This document shows, piece by piece, positions 43,981 to 55,886 of a DNA stretch of 64,000 nt (the first letter of the stretch is position 1; each line of letters begins with the position of its first letter). The stretch is from Hofstenia miamia (taxonomy: Eukaryota > Xenacoelomorpha > Acoela): assembly GCA_004352715.1 (NCBI GenBank), contig SCFE01000008.1, forward strand, positions 2,697,462-2,761,461, given 5' to 3'. The translations under genes were made by a program, and so were the position numbers. The notes under the pieces were generated by a model. The model was given only the letters and a program-made list of their open reading frames with translations. It did not search any database and had not been told where the DNA came from.

Positions 43981-46229
43981 CTAAGCATATACAATATTAT
44001 TACAACTTATTTGAAATTCATTAAACGATCAACCACTAAGCAATAGGTTTTTGCCCTGGAACAAACTTCAAAAACAAATGCAACATTTCTATGTTGCCTG
44101 GCAAAATTGGCTCAATTTATTCTTAAAAAAATTCTTACATGGAATAACATAGGTACCATTATCCCTTCCCCGTCTGGTTTTCAACGTTGATTTTATCAGA
44201 ACTTAAAAAATTAACAACTAAGGTAATGACATGCATTTTAAAGATTATTTTGGAATATTTTGCCCGTTTCTGGAGGACTTTGGTTCGTCATTAGTAACTA
44301 AAATTGATCACCATTGAGTGCTCCCCCTTCAAAGAAAGTCCTGTCTCCGCTCTGGAAAAAACTTCGTAAATTGTATGATGTTAAAATAAAATTGTAAAAC
44401 CCTATTAAATCTTTCAGCCGAAGCTGTATACATCAACATTCAAACAGAACGGACCGATGATTCGATTCGCAATATCATTTGTTAAAAAACGACATTTGGC
44501 ATTTCAATTAACTATTACATATTGAGGCATATTATGTATCCAGTTGAGAATAGCATTTACATGATCAACAAGAATGGCTGCGTGCAACTAAAAGCTTAGC
44601 AAAAAAATGTTCGGCCATCATAACAAAAACAATAATATAAAGCCAATGCGCATGCGAGTCGGATTTCTGTTTTTAAGTGCTCGTTGTTTTCTTAAGATAT
44701 GAGCAATCCAAGATTTTACGAGCTTCTCGGAACGAGCATAAAGCACTGGATAATCTAGAATTAATTATTTTACATACAATTAGGAAGTGTGTTCGTAGCA
44801 AACGTGCTTTAAAATTCCAGGGACATTTTCAGAAACTAATCACGACAACATTAACCAAAATACTGTTGATAAAAAATATAGTCTTAAGGATCCTGTAAAA
44901 CAAAGATACTTATTTTGGGAATTTTGCATTTTTCCTTGATAGAAATATATTGGATTATTTATATAAATGTAATCTACAGCAGAATTATTGGAAAACACTA
45001 GTCCTAGGAAAATGTACAAATCACAACTAAAAATTAAATCAAAATTGTTGTGTTTTTGCCTACATAGCGATGAATCAAATGTAATTAATGAATGTTTTTA
45101 GTATATTCTACCAGCGTTTTAAATATATCAATTTTTTTTACCCAAGTTCTGTTCCGTTCGACTCGACTCGGCGCATGATCTTAAGCCCAACCCCCGCTCT
45201 GTCCAAGTCAAAATTTTCATAAATTGGCCAAGGCTCGGCCTATTTCCAACTCTGTAATGCACAATCATAAAATTATACAATTTGAAAAAATAAAAAAAAA
45301 TTATGAAAAAGCAGGTAAGACAGTACAGTTGACACTTCTAAATGTAAACTTTAACAATGCTTCAACTTCTAGGTTTAAATCGATAAAAATATGTGTCAGT
45401 TTGTAATTAATTATGAAAATGTGCTAAATTAGGATAATTACAGACGATTTCTTTAACAGCAAAAATAGTTTGAGTTAAAACTAATTAAGGGAGATGGGAA
45501 AAAAAGGTTGATTAATTACAGTCAATTTGTCGCCAATTTCATCGTTGCTTTATTTGCACCGACAAAGAAAATAGCGGAGACCTTGTAATATATTCTGCGA
45601 ATTAATTAGTCGATTTCTTTCATACGCGCTTTGAGACAAACCCACATTTAAATTACACTACAAATTCGAAACAAGTTAATACAGCATTTGTATTACATTC
45701 AGAAATTAAAGATGTTGTTGTTTAAATAACATAATTGATTTGAAAGCAAAATCTAGTGGTTTTGATTTGGATATATATAAATCTTTTCTTCATAGGCTGG
45801 GCACTTGCCACGAATGTTCCAACTCATTTTAATCCAGTTAAGTAATTGAATATCACAAATGTCTAAAGTAAATCATAACTTGTACCTTGGAAATTTCATT
45901 GCAAACAAAACTAACATAATTTTGTAGAATATTTCTTGCTAAAACAACATTGATTTTCTTGATGTGTTAATTTAACTTTCCAACGAAACGTGTATATTGA
46001 ATAAAATGAACGTTTTAGTTCGAAAATGGTGTTAAATAACGTTTGTTTGTAAGAATATTAGAAAATTTACATAGAATAAATAAATCTAATATAGAAATAT
46101 TGAGGCGTTAAGAGTGGCGATGCAAGGGGTGTTTAGGTCTACAGCCCCCCCTAAATACAAAAACTGCCCCTGCCCTAAACGCAACATAAGCAGCCCCAAT
46201 ATTAAAAAAATGAGCTTAGAAAATATAAC

Positions 46230-46740
46230 GGTCTGATTTTTACAAATAGATAAGTAACTCCACACTTACTTTTCTTCTGCAGCGAGCAAATTTCATCCGA
46301 GTTTCTGAAACTTCGACACATGAAAGTCGAGATTGGGAATTTTTTTGAGACTGTTGGTGTATCGTCAGACGCCTCAGAACATTGACACCTCAAAATGAAG
46401 CTAGCCACAAAATTCGCATTCGTGCAATAGGTGACCTTGATCGCCGTGTCAGGTTGTGCTTGCATCCCAAGGGATCACATTCATGTTTTTTGTATAAAAA
46501 GTTTTTAAATAAGGTTTTCAACAGCTTATTAACATATTGGTATTTTCTCAGGATCGATTTTTTAATACGTATTCATTGTTGATTTAATAGAATGGTACAT
46601 CTATGCTCGATATCTATTACTTACATGTCACACAAATTTCCAGAATCTCGACTTTTACGTATCCAAATTTAAGCTACATCATATGAAATTTGCTCGCTGC
46701 AGAATAAAACAAACGTGCAAGTTACATTTAAAACACCCTA
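46230..46740. mobile_element. Foldback transposon with long inverted ends
   Basis: TTCTGCAGCGAGCAAATTTC near 46270 mirrors the complement of the segment ending near 46705, and AAAGTCGAGATT near 46323 also mirrors its partner near 46650. Similarity extends outward through AAGTAACTCCACAC. The core, about 300 bases, contains an 87-residue minus-strand frame I do not recognise. Probably a non-autonomous DNA transposon. A TA/GTATA microsatellite adjoins the right end (46740-46807). Confidence 0.55.
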
Positions 46741-48236
46741 TATATGTATATATGTATATATATATGTATATGTATATATATGTATATAAATATATATATA
46801 TATATATCTTGGAAATTAGTTACCAAGTTAATTTTACTTTTGGAACCCGTAACATCATAAACAATGAAAGAGTTAACTTCCCTTGTTTTAGAAGTTTTTT
46901 GTGATTTTTAGCATTTTTTAAATTTTACCTTCAATTTTAGAATAACAATATTAGCTATGGCATTTTTTGTAGTTGTGTGCATAATTTAGGCTTCAGCTAG
47001 TTCACAACTTTATCTTTGAATTCGAATCCAGTATTTTTTTCGAATCCAAATCCGAATCTTACTGTATTATGTCAATTAAAACAAATGAAATTTAAAATTG
47101 TAAATTCATTGAATGTATTCACCCAAATTAGGAATTTGGATTTTAATTGTTGGTGGTCGAAAGCAGCAACTTGTTCAAGAACGAATCTGAAAATATATTA
47201 TACACATTTGAAAGATATGTAAACAGGATTTGAAAAAAAAATCGAATGTGAATATGCGTTGTATATGAATCAAAATCCTAAGATTCGTAGTATCCTAATA
47301 TAAGTTTGGTGGGGCCCAGACATTATTTCTCCAGGCCTGGCCATTGTTCTCAAAGAACCTGAGTAACCGAATAATAGCACTATAGTGTACACATTTAGCA
47401 AACCGAATTTTTTAAATGTGCTAGATATTGTGTAAAAATATTTAAAAAATAATTCAATTCGTAATAAAGAAGGTTCCAGCAGGTCTTTACCTCCTTCTCC
47501 CTAAGTACCAAATGTTAACTCCTGCCCTTAACCATATACTACAAAAAGAAATCATGCATAATTGTAAGGCTATACTATAACTAAAAGCAATTGTTAATAT
47601 TAACTAATAATTTGAAAATGAGAGTTTTGCTAAAACAGAACCCCCTGATAAGATGAAGGCATTAATTTTATTTTATCAGAAAACTATGAATTCCTATTTA
47701 CCTGAATTATCGTTATTTTATTATAATTAAACATTTGAAATTATAAGAGTAATTTTTAGTAACAATATGTCTGCTCTATACCTCTTACTGGTATAAGTCG
47801 AGTTCATCAATTGCATTCAAAAATGCAATTCAAAAGAGAAATTGGTAAGCAGAATCGAGATGCAACTATGTTAAATTTTTAATGAATTGGGTCAACAATG
47901 AAATAATAGAACTACTAGTGATTATTTAACATAACATTCTGAGAACCATTGATTGAGCTGAGAATTGTTCTGCTATTTATGAGTTTCTAAGATAATATAT
48001 GTATGTATGTATATACAAATTCATCCCAATTTTTTGCATACATGTACAGTTTGGTTATGAAGCGTTAGAAATTTATAAACTATATCTATATTTAACGATG
48101 TAAAACGAAGTGTAAGTTGTAAAACAAATGTTAAATTAGCTTTGATAACACAATTCATGAATTAATGGTAGTATTAATGAAAATTTAAACGAGATTGTTG
48201 TTCCTTAATTTACGAGAGAAGAGGCTAGAAGGAATG

Positions 48237-48540
48237 GTTTCAGCAAAATGGTGCAAGGAATATTTTGAATTAGCACTTACCAGGTCGATCGAAAGGCAGA
48301 GTAGGCCCATTTTCATGCCCCCTTAGATCCGACGATCATACACCTAACGATTTCTGGCTGTAGGCACATACGAAATTCCAGAGTTAAACATTTGCGGACT
48401 GCAATTTCAAATTGCATAAAAAATCTTAATCTGAGTATCATTGCACGTACCTATGAAAACTTTTATCAAATGAATTATGCGATGAACAAGAAGGTGGACA
48501 AATTGACTAATGTACATTACTATGTTGACATTTAATTTTT
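48237..48540 (+). pseudogene. Mariner transposase C-terminal relic
   Basis: Shifting frames give RSDDHTPNDFWLWAHTKF-like sequence (with a stop at one Trp position; about 48330) and a tail ELCDEQEGGQID (about 48472), matching the order of the last catalytic region and the C-terminal Cys...Gly-Gly-x-Ile of mariner transposases. It has many stops and only about 100 codons remain. Confidence 0.5.
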
Positions 48541-48959
48541 ACATATTATTATGTTAACTGAGTTTGCGTTTTATGTAGTTATTACCTATGATATTTTAAT
48601 ACATAATATAGTAAAATTTGTGAAAAATCCACCAGCTTAACAGAATATATAGTAGGAACCTAGAAAACTATATTCCTTTCTAAATTCAATCACTGTCTAT
48701 GTTGGACAAATTTCAATCTATCAAACTCTATAAGTTGAATACCCGAGTAACTCTAATGTTGAGTGTGTTTTTGTGTCACATTGAAAGGAATTAACCTCCA
48801 GAAGTTAAAGACAATTCTCCGCCTGAAAGTGGAAAAGGGAATGAAGTAGGTAATAAAATTAATGTCTGACTTTCTGTTTAATTTTGGTCCAATCGTGTTG
48901 TGAAAGTTTTTTGTTTTGTGTACATTCCGTAATTTTATTACCCCATTAGTTTTGATTTT

Positions 48960-49290
48960 AGTGCTGTGGTGCGTATAAGTCATGATTGGACGCAAACAGG
49001 TGCTTAAGGAGCTTGTGTTAAAAAAGAAAATAGACAACATAGGGTAGAATCGCCAAACATTTGGCAGTTGAATACAATGTATCCCCGAGGACTGTATCAG
49101 GTTTTATGAGACCTAAGGATGAACTTAAAAACAGGTATTACGACGAAAAATAGCAATTGTGATTACGCAATGTTAAAGGATAAATTATGGAAATGGTTTA
49201 AAGCAGCCCGTGCTAAGAACATTCCATCTGACTGGGCCTATGATCCAGCTAAAGCCCAAGCAATTTGCGGCGTCCCTATACAATTTTAAT
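48960..49290 (+). pseudogene. Pogo/Tigger (CENP-B-like) DNA-binding domain relic
   Basis: Two frames meet at about 49050: QVLKELVLKKKIDNIG, then RIAKHLAVEYNVSPRTVSGF, a CENP-B/pogo helix-turn-helix. A third piece, LWKWFKAARAKNIPSDWAYD, is the following Tc5/CENP-B domain start. Stops separate the pieces. The DDE domain is not seen. Confidence 0.62.
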
Positions 49291-50463
49291 CCCGAATAAT
49301 TTGAAATATATGCTTATTTTAAGGGAAAATCATGCATATATATATCCCACAAAATAAAATTTAAAATGTTCCGCATGACTGCGTTTCCAAATACAAATCT
49401 TTAAAATTTTGCAGGGTAATGTTTCTTCATACTACCTACCTCCATACTAAATATATTTAGATTCGAGTGAATATTGGGAAAAGCATCTGCGATTCCCTCT
49501 ATATGCCTTAGAGATTTTGGGTGGTTTCTCGCCAACAGAAACGTTTTTGCATTTTCCATAGAAAAAAAGCGGAATATATATATATATATATATAGACAAA
49601 ATAATCAAGTCTATATTTCTTTGACTACCTATAAGTGAATATTTGACAAAGTAAACGCAAAGTGAATAAAGCTCTTGAAATGTGAAAAGGAAAATTGAAG
49701 TTTTAAAGTAGGAAAACTTTTATCCACAAATGCAATAGTAGTTGAATATAAGCAGGTAGAAGTAAAGAAGCATTGAACGCCATTTATGAATTAAATAGAG
49801 TCATACATGCCATAATCTGATTTTATATTTCCAATTAAACCCAATGCTTAGTATTTAAAGTTTAGATATTTGTAGTAAAAATCAGGATTAAGGTAAATGT
49901 ATTTGAAAGATTTGTCTAAAAATTAAAGGTAGGAAATAGGTTTGTCGTAAGCACTAAGCAGTACCTAATAAGCTATGTATCAAAGCTTTTGCCTAGCATT
50001 CCTGAGCCAACTTTGCAATAGCAAGCTCATAAACACGTTGAACCAAAACGGCCTGTTGTGAACATGACACGGTATAAGATTGGCTGATTTAGTGCTACAA
50101 CCATTTTTTGAAAAGGGCATTCCCTTAGCTCTGGACCTAGTTCCAGAACATTAAAATTTATAAAACACACTTTTACCATTACAGTAATTTTAAAAACCGT
50201 TTCTTATAGGAAAATTCATCATTGGTGAAAAAATGCAATTACAATATGCAAAAAAGATTTTAGAATTTCTGATGCTATTAACCCTCTTATCAAATGAACT
50301 AACCTAGTTTACAATGGACGAATTTTATGCTATTCGTAGGATAGCGAGCCTTGTATCTCGTTTCATTTGATATTGATATCCTTTTTATAATGATTAATTC
50401 TGTTGATATTATATAATGCAGGATACAAATTTTAAAAAATAATCTGAAAAATGTGTAGAAAAC

Positions 50464-51253
50464 ATGTTTGGGATGCTGTCATTGGAAGTGCTCGCCACAA
50501 TATGTTATGTGTAGCTCTCCTATGGACCATAAACGAATTATACACAAAACATGCTCACTGGACTTTGTCTAATTCCTATGAATATGAAAACTAAAACTAG
50601 AATGATAATGGTAACTCAACTGATGCACATTCGTCTGAAGCAGTTCCTATGAAACATTTGATCACTGATTGTGTTCACAGAATCCATGAAAAACTTAAAA
50701 TTATGGAAACAAAAAGTAAGAAATTGCTGAATTTTTTAAGAATATTTAATGGTGTGTGTGTTAGGGGTTAAAGAGCTTAACACGATATGTGGAAAAATTT
50801 CTTAATAATTTTAACTTAGATCATAATCAAGGAAAATTGAGGATTCCATTGAAAACCCTGAAGTATGAGCTGATATTTTCAAATATCTTAAAAAATTGAA
50901 AAATATATTTTTTTGTTTTTATAAAACAATTACTTTTGCACAAAATTTAATGCACTCTTACAAATTAATTTGATTTGTTAAATACCTTAAATAGCATCAG
51001 TAATATAAAATCCTTCGAGAGGTCCATGCTGAATGCTTAATAATGATAGATAAGATTTAGTTAGTAAAAAAACGAATAATGCATTGGTATTGCTATATTG
51101 AATATAGCCGAATCTATTCTAATGTTGGAAGAATATTGGTAAGCGAATGACTACAAATAGCTGAAATTATCCATATTTTTACCGCCTCCAATAAATAAAG
51201 TGATAAGCAGAAATAAGCGGAGCCCAATTTCAAATGTGAGATAGGTATTAGAT
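50464..51253. repeat. 790-base duplication, copy 1
   Basis: Starts ATGTTTGGGATGCTGTCATT and ends GGTATTAGAT just before the N at 51254. Matches 54097-54889 with a few substitutions and small indels. Confidence 0.9.
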
Positions 51254-51394
51254 NAAAAAATTCATGTCAAAAGGAGACTTTACTGGTTATTAAATGTGGC
51301 TTAGATGGATTCTAAAAGAATGAATTTTATGCAAGTGATTAGACTAACTGAATAATAAGAAACTAGGCCTTGCTAACTCTACTAAATATCTCAC

Positions 51395-51595
51395 CTTTTG
51401 AGCCATATAACTGAAGAAAAACTTTGGCTTTGGTAGTTGCATTGGGTTTGTTTGAAGTTTCCACCGTCATTTCCCAAAGCGTTGCCGGCGTGCGTTTCAC
51501 TCGCAGAGCCATTCTTTCGTAAATAACTCTCTCAATCAGTCTGTCATCTTCATTGCGAGCAAACCACTTGTTAGCGATGAAGTGTTGCTCCAACC
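51395..51595 (-). CDS. LOXHD1: LOXHD1-like exon 4: end of PLAT 2 and start of PLAT 3
   Basis: Residues about 189-256. It closes PLAT 2 with FIANKWFARNEDDRLIERV and opens PLAT 3 with WEMTVETSNKPNATTKAKVF. Strong donor GTGAGA, acceptor GTTTAG, phase 1 at both ends, 201 nt. In PLAT 3 the usual GAGT loop is replaced by NATT. The exon lies on a small sequence block between two isolated N bases (51254 and 52427), so its placement depends on scaffolding, but the phases and domain order fit exons 3 and 5 exactly. Confidence 0.85.
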
Positions 51596-53499
51596 CTAAA
51601 CGCGGATGTTGACCAATGGAATTACTTTCTTAAGAATAGCAACCAATACGACGCAATTCAAAGCATTTTAATGGCGATAGCAACACGAAACTTTGAGTGA
51701 TGGAATTTAATATTTCTGTGATTAAATTCGCTTTTTATGTATTAAGCTATAATGACAGAAATATCAACTTTAGTATGATACGTCAGTTTGATTTCTTTTT
51801 AGTTTGTTTGTAATTGTACATTCATAGAGCCTACTTCCGTTCATCGCAAAACTTTACAGAAAATATGAATTTCTTTAAACACAGTTTGATTAAATATCTG
51901 ATATCTCATGCCAACTACATTTCCACAATAACTTTGGAAAAGTACACACTTTTGATGTAAATGAACTTTAGAGATTGGTAATAACCAGTCTTACCATAGG
52001 GTGGCCTTATTCAACTCGTAACCCACACCACAAGAAATGTCGACAAATCCGGACCACAAGCCCCACACAACACCACAGGATTAACAACTTGCTTCACAAA
52101 TCCCACAGCAAAATGTTTGCCAAAACTGTCAAATATATCATTATAAATTATTTGTAGACACTGATGATTTTATGTATATTTTAATATACATTAACACACA
52201 TAAAATTGTAATAAAATTTTATAATTAATCATTATCCTCACCATATTCATATTCAGTAACGCTGTGTTTAAGAGTTTGTCATTGGATACTAATATAGTTT
52301 TTTAGATGCCTTAAATCTTTTACTGATTCATTCAATCATTGACTCCAATGCAATAGTCTCACGTCTCACCTCAATTAATACTGCAATGAGAAATATATGG
52401 ACTTAATATAATAACTACATGTCATANCACAGCAAAAATTCAATTAATTCACACATTAACACAGTCACTTTCCTTATGGAAACATATTGTATACCGACAT
52501 AAGTCAACAACTTTTGAAGAAATTCAATGTGCAAATAAAATGTGCTATAAAAATGCAAAAACTTTTCTTAATCCACAATGCATTAAGAGTATTTAAAAAC
52601 GAAATTAAAAAATACAAAGGAAAGGTTTGAATACAAATGGCGAGGTTCTAAATTGTAGAATACTGATTATTCAATAGACCACATCTAATGTAAATTCGCT
52701 AGTGACTAATTGTTTTTGTAAATATACATTTTTGTATTGCTTTATTGACGCTATTTAGAGTTGTGAGCAGTATTCTATATTGTAAAAAACAACTCTAAAT
52801 TTTCATTATTGTTTTGCAGCACTTTTATGTTAGGTTAATACTATATTCAATATGAGCTACCAGTAGGCTTTATAGTATTGTGAAGTTTCGTAAGAAAATA
52901 AGGATGCAAAACACTGTTAAAAATTTTTAAAAACTCATGTTACCGCTTATAGTCCAACTTTCAAATAAACACGATGATAAAAAATTTAAGTCTCAGAGGG
53001 CGTCATAACATTAAATTAACTATAAATTCCAGGAGCATTCCTGAAATGTTTCTGCAATGTGATAAATGAATTGAAAGTATTTACAAATTTAAAATGTAAA
53101 CATCTTGAAAAGTTTTCTTTTAAAAACTTTAGGAGAATATGAATAAATTATTTTGAAAAGTGATACAACTACATATATAATTTTTTAAAAATTTAAGAAA
53201 ATTGCAGAAAAGAAAAAAAATAATATTTTACTGCGTTTAAGAATTTATAAGAATTCAAAATGCATCTAAAACAAATAAAATACAGATACTATTTTAAATT
53301 TCCAATTTATGAATGCTCCTTTAGCAAAAATCAATATTTAGACATTTTAGATTTTCTTACGATTTAAAAAGTGGCAAAATCATTTATTTACTTATTATTC
53401 TTCAATGGGGAATATCAAATAGTATGATTTTCTCTAATATCAACATTAAAGATAATGCATTACTCAAGGATGGTATTGATATACTGTATCTCAATAAAC

Positions 53500-53615
53500 T
53501 GCTTGATGTTAATGAATATGAAATTTGTAGTTTATCTTAACACACCCTTATAAGATGATAGATGCAGTGTTCTCATATATTTTAAAAAGTATAATTTATA
53601 TTTGAGGAAAAGAAA
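53500..53615. repeat. 115-base duplication, copy 1
   Basis: Starts TGCTTGATGTTAATGAATAT; repeated at 53983-54095 with a few changes, between two N bases. Confidence 0.85.
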
Positions 53616-53982
53616 AAAAATAATTTTTTGCAATCTACAAAAAAACGTGACATTTTTGCTAGCACGCATTGTGCACAAACCACTTTGAACAAAAATGTTG
53701 GCTCTTCAATTCCTTTCGCTGCAACTACATTCATTAAAGGATCATCAGCGTGCAGTATCTAAAACACAAAAATATTACAAAGAGTAAAAAGCTGTAATTT
53801 ATGTATTTGTAAGAAATTCATATGCATTATTATGCATCTAATAAGCAAGTACCATTAAAATCAATGAAATATTTATTGAAATAAGCAGGGTCACTAAAAA
53901 TCTTCTGCATTCTCCAGTAAGTTAAATTGATACACAGTTATTGGTATCATAAACACATAAAAACAAGGCCGAATGCGGAATN

Positions 53983-54095
53983 TGCTTGATGTTAACGAAT
54001 ATGAAATTTGTAGTTTATCTTAACACACCCTTATAAGCTGATAGAAGCAGTGTTCCAATATTTTAAAAAGTATAATTTATATTTGAGGAAAAGAA
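53983..54095. repeat. 115-base duplication, copy 2, between two N
   Basis: Flanked by N at 53982 and 54096; matches 53500-53615. Looks like a small separate contig placed by the scaffolder. Confidence 0.85.
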
Positions 54096-54096
54096 N

Positions 54097-54889
54097 ATGT
54101 TTGGGATGCTGTCATTGGAAGTGCTCGCCACAATATGTTATGTGTAGCACTCCTATGGACCATAAACGAATTATACCCAAAACATGCTCACTGAACTTTG
54201 CCTAATTCCTATGAATATGAAAACTAAAACTAGAATGATAATGGTAACTCAACTGATGCACATTCGTCTGAAGCAGTTCCTATGAAACATTTGATCACTG
54301 ATTGTGTTCACAGAATCCATGAAAAACTTAAAATTATGGAAACAAAAAGTAAGAAATTGCTGAATTTTTTAAGAATATTTAATGGTGTGTGTGTTAGGGG
54401 TTAAAGAGCTTAACACGATATGTGGAAAAATTTCTTAATAATTTTAACTTAGATCATAATCAAGGAAAATTGAGGATTCCATTGAAAACCCTGAAGTATG
54501 AGCTGATATTTTCAAATATCTTAAAAAATTGAAAAATATATTTTTTTGTTTTTATAAAACAATTACTTTTGCACAAAATTTAATGCACTCTTACAAATTA
54601 ATTTGATTTGTTAAATACCTTAAATAGCATCAGTAATATAAAATCCTTCGAGAGGTCCATGCTGAATGCTTAATGTTAAATGATAAGATAATGTTAGTTA
54701 ATAAAAAAACGAATAATGCATTGGTATTGCTATATGAATATAGCCGAATCTATTCTAATGTTGGAAGAATATTGGTAAGCGAATGACTACAAATAACTGA
54801 AATTATCCATATTTTTACCGCCTCCAATAAATAAAGTGATAAGCAGAAATAAGCGGAGCCCAATTTCAAATGTGAGATAGGTATTAGAT
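54097..54889. repeat. 790-base duplication, copy 2
   Basis: Begins right after the N at 54096 and matches 50464-51253, then continues into unique sequence at 54890. Confidence 0.9.
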
Positions 54890-55740
54890 GATTTCACGAT
54901 ATTCTAAAATATACGGCTTTGAACTAAATTGAGAACCTGCCAAGAGAAGTGGCACTTAATAATTAAACTAATGCGCCCAATTATGTCGATGTAAAGTCAG
55001 TAACTGAGTTCATGTTAAAAAATGATTTAATTACCATTCTCTTGACAATTTTTCAATTTAGTTCGCGGCTTTATATTTTAGAAGGCCACAGATGATTATG
55101 ATCTCAAGCGTTACGTGGAAAACTGCTATATTCTAATATTGCTAACATAATTTTGAAATGAATTTTGACGAATTAAACAAAGATATTTCAGTGCCTTATG
55201 AACACATGTTGCTTAACTTTAATAAGTTTCGATAAATAAGGGTAAAAATCTGTAAAATGTTGCTGATGCACTAAAAATGGAAGAAACATTATCCAAGTAG
55301 GGTGAGTTCTATCCCATCAGTTCAGTCCCAAGGGACAACCATTTTTTAAAGAACTTTATCTAGTTCCATGTCACATGTTCCTTAAAAAACTTCCATTGCG
55401 CTTGGACTAAAATAAAAAAATATGGTGCCTAGACAAAAAGTACGGCACTTCGACTAAATTTAACGAGAAGTACATTAGTTAAAATAATTGATCTCTCGAT
55501 GTGATGTCACAATTCAATGCCATGATTATATAAGAAGTAAAAATACTAGCAATAGATCTATGTGTAAAACTAGATCAAATGAACACAAATACCAAATTTA
55601 TATTCCAACAAATAAGGTTTAAGCCATATTCTACTGTTTTAATCAAATTTGTTTTGACAGGTTAAAAAATAAAAATAACTAGTAAAATTTAATGTTCCAA
55701 ATGCAACACAAAATCTTAAAAGGAGTAGAAACAATTATAC

Positions 55741-55886
55741 CTGTTGATGGACAGAATACAACCACATCTTCTAAATACCAACCAGGACCTGCTCCAGAAT
55801 TATCATGACCAACTGTAAGTTGAGTGAGAGGACATAAAGCAAGTTCAGCTTTTATATCATGAAGAACAGTGGAACCTCTTTCAAAA
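55741..55886 (-). CDS. LOXHD1: LOXHD1-like exon 3: middle of PLAT 2
   Basis: Residues about 140-189; it has no in-frame ATG, so a simple ORF scan misses it. The translation reads FERGSTVLHDIKAELA, then LTVGHDNSGAGPGWYLEDVV, which is the central PLAT block with His-Asp and the conserved Trp. The acceptor is TTTAG and the donor GTATAA. It enters with one base to complete the split codon from exon 2 and leaves in phase 1. 146 nt. Confidence 0.85.

Larger units (their letters stand above)
43981..51394 (-). other. Intron 4, the longest
   Basis: 7414 bases. Holds the 46.2-kb foldback element, the mariner and pogo relics and one copy of the 790-base duplication (50464-51253). A segment at 46110-46190 with C-rich CAGCCCCCCCTAAAT may be a hAT terminus. 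Microsatellites at about 46741 (GTATA), 48000 (ATGT) and 49575 (TA). No further host exon found. Confidence 0.72.
51596..55740 (-). other. Intron 3, with assembly joins
   Basis: 4145 bases. Contains N at 52427, 53982 and 54096 and the duplicated segments. No mobile element or exon recognised. Real length uncertain. Confidence 0.7.

Noticed and set aside
43589-44024. Overlapping frames on both strands at exon 5
   Set aside because: Only one frame carries PLAT motifs and matches the phases of exons 4 and 6.
46202-46465. Minus-strand 87-codon frame as a possible host exon
   Set aside because: It lies inside a foldback element and has no PLAT motif; exons 4 and 5 already join in phase without it.
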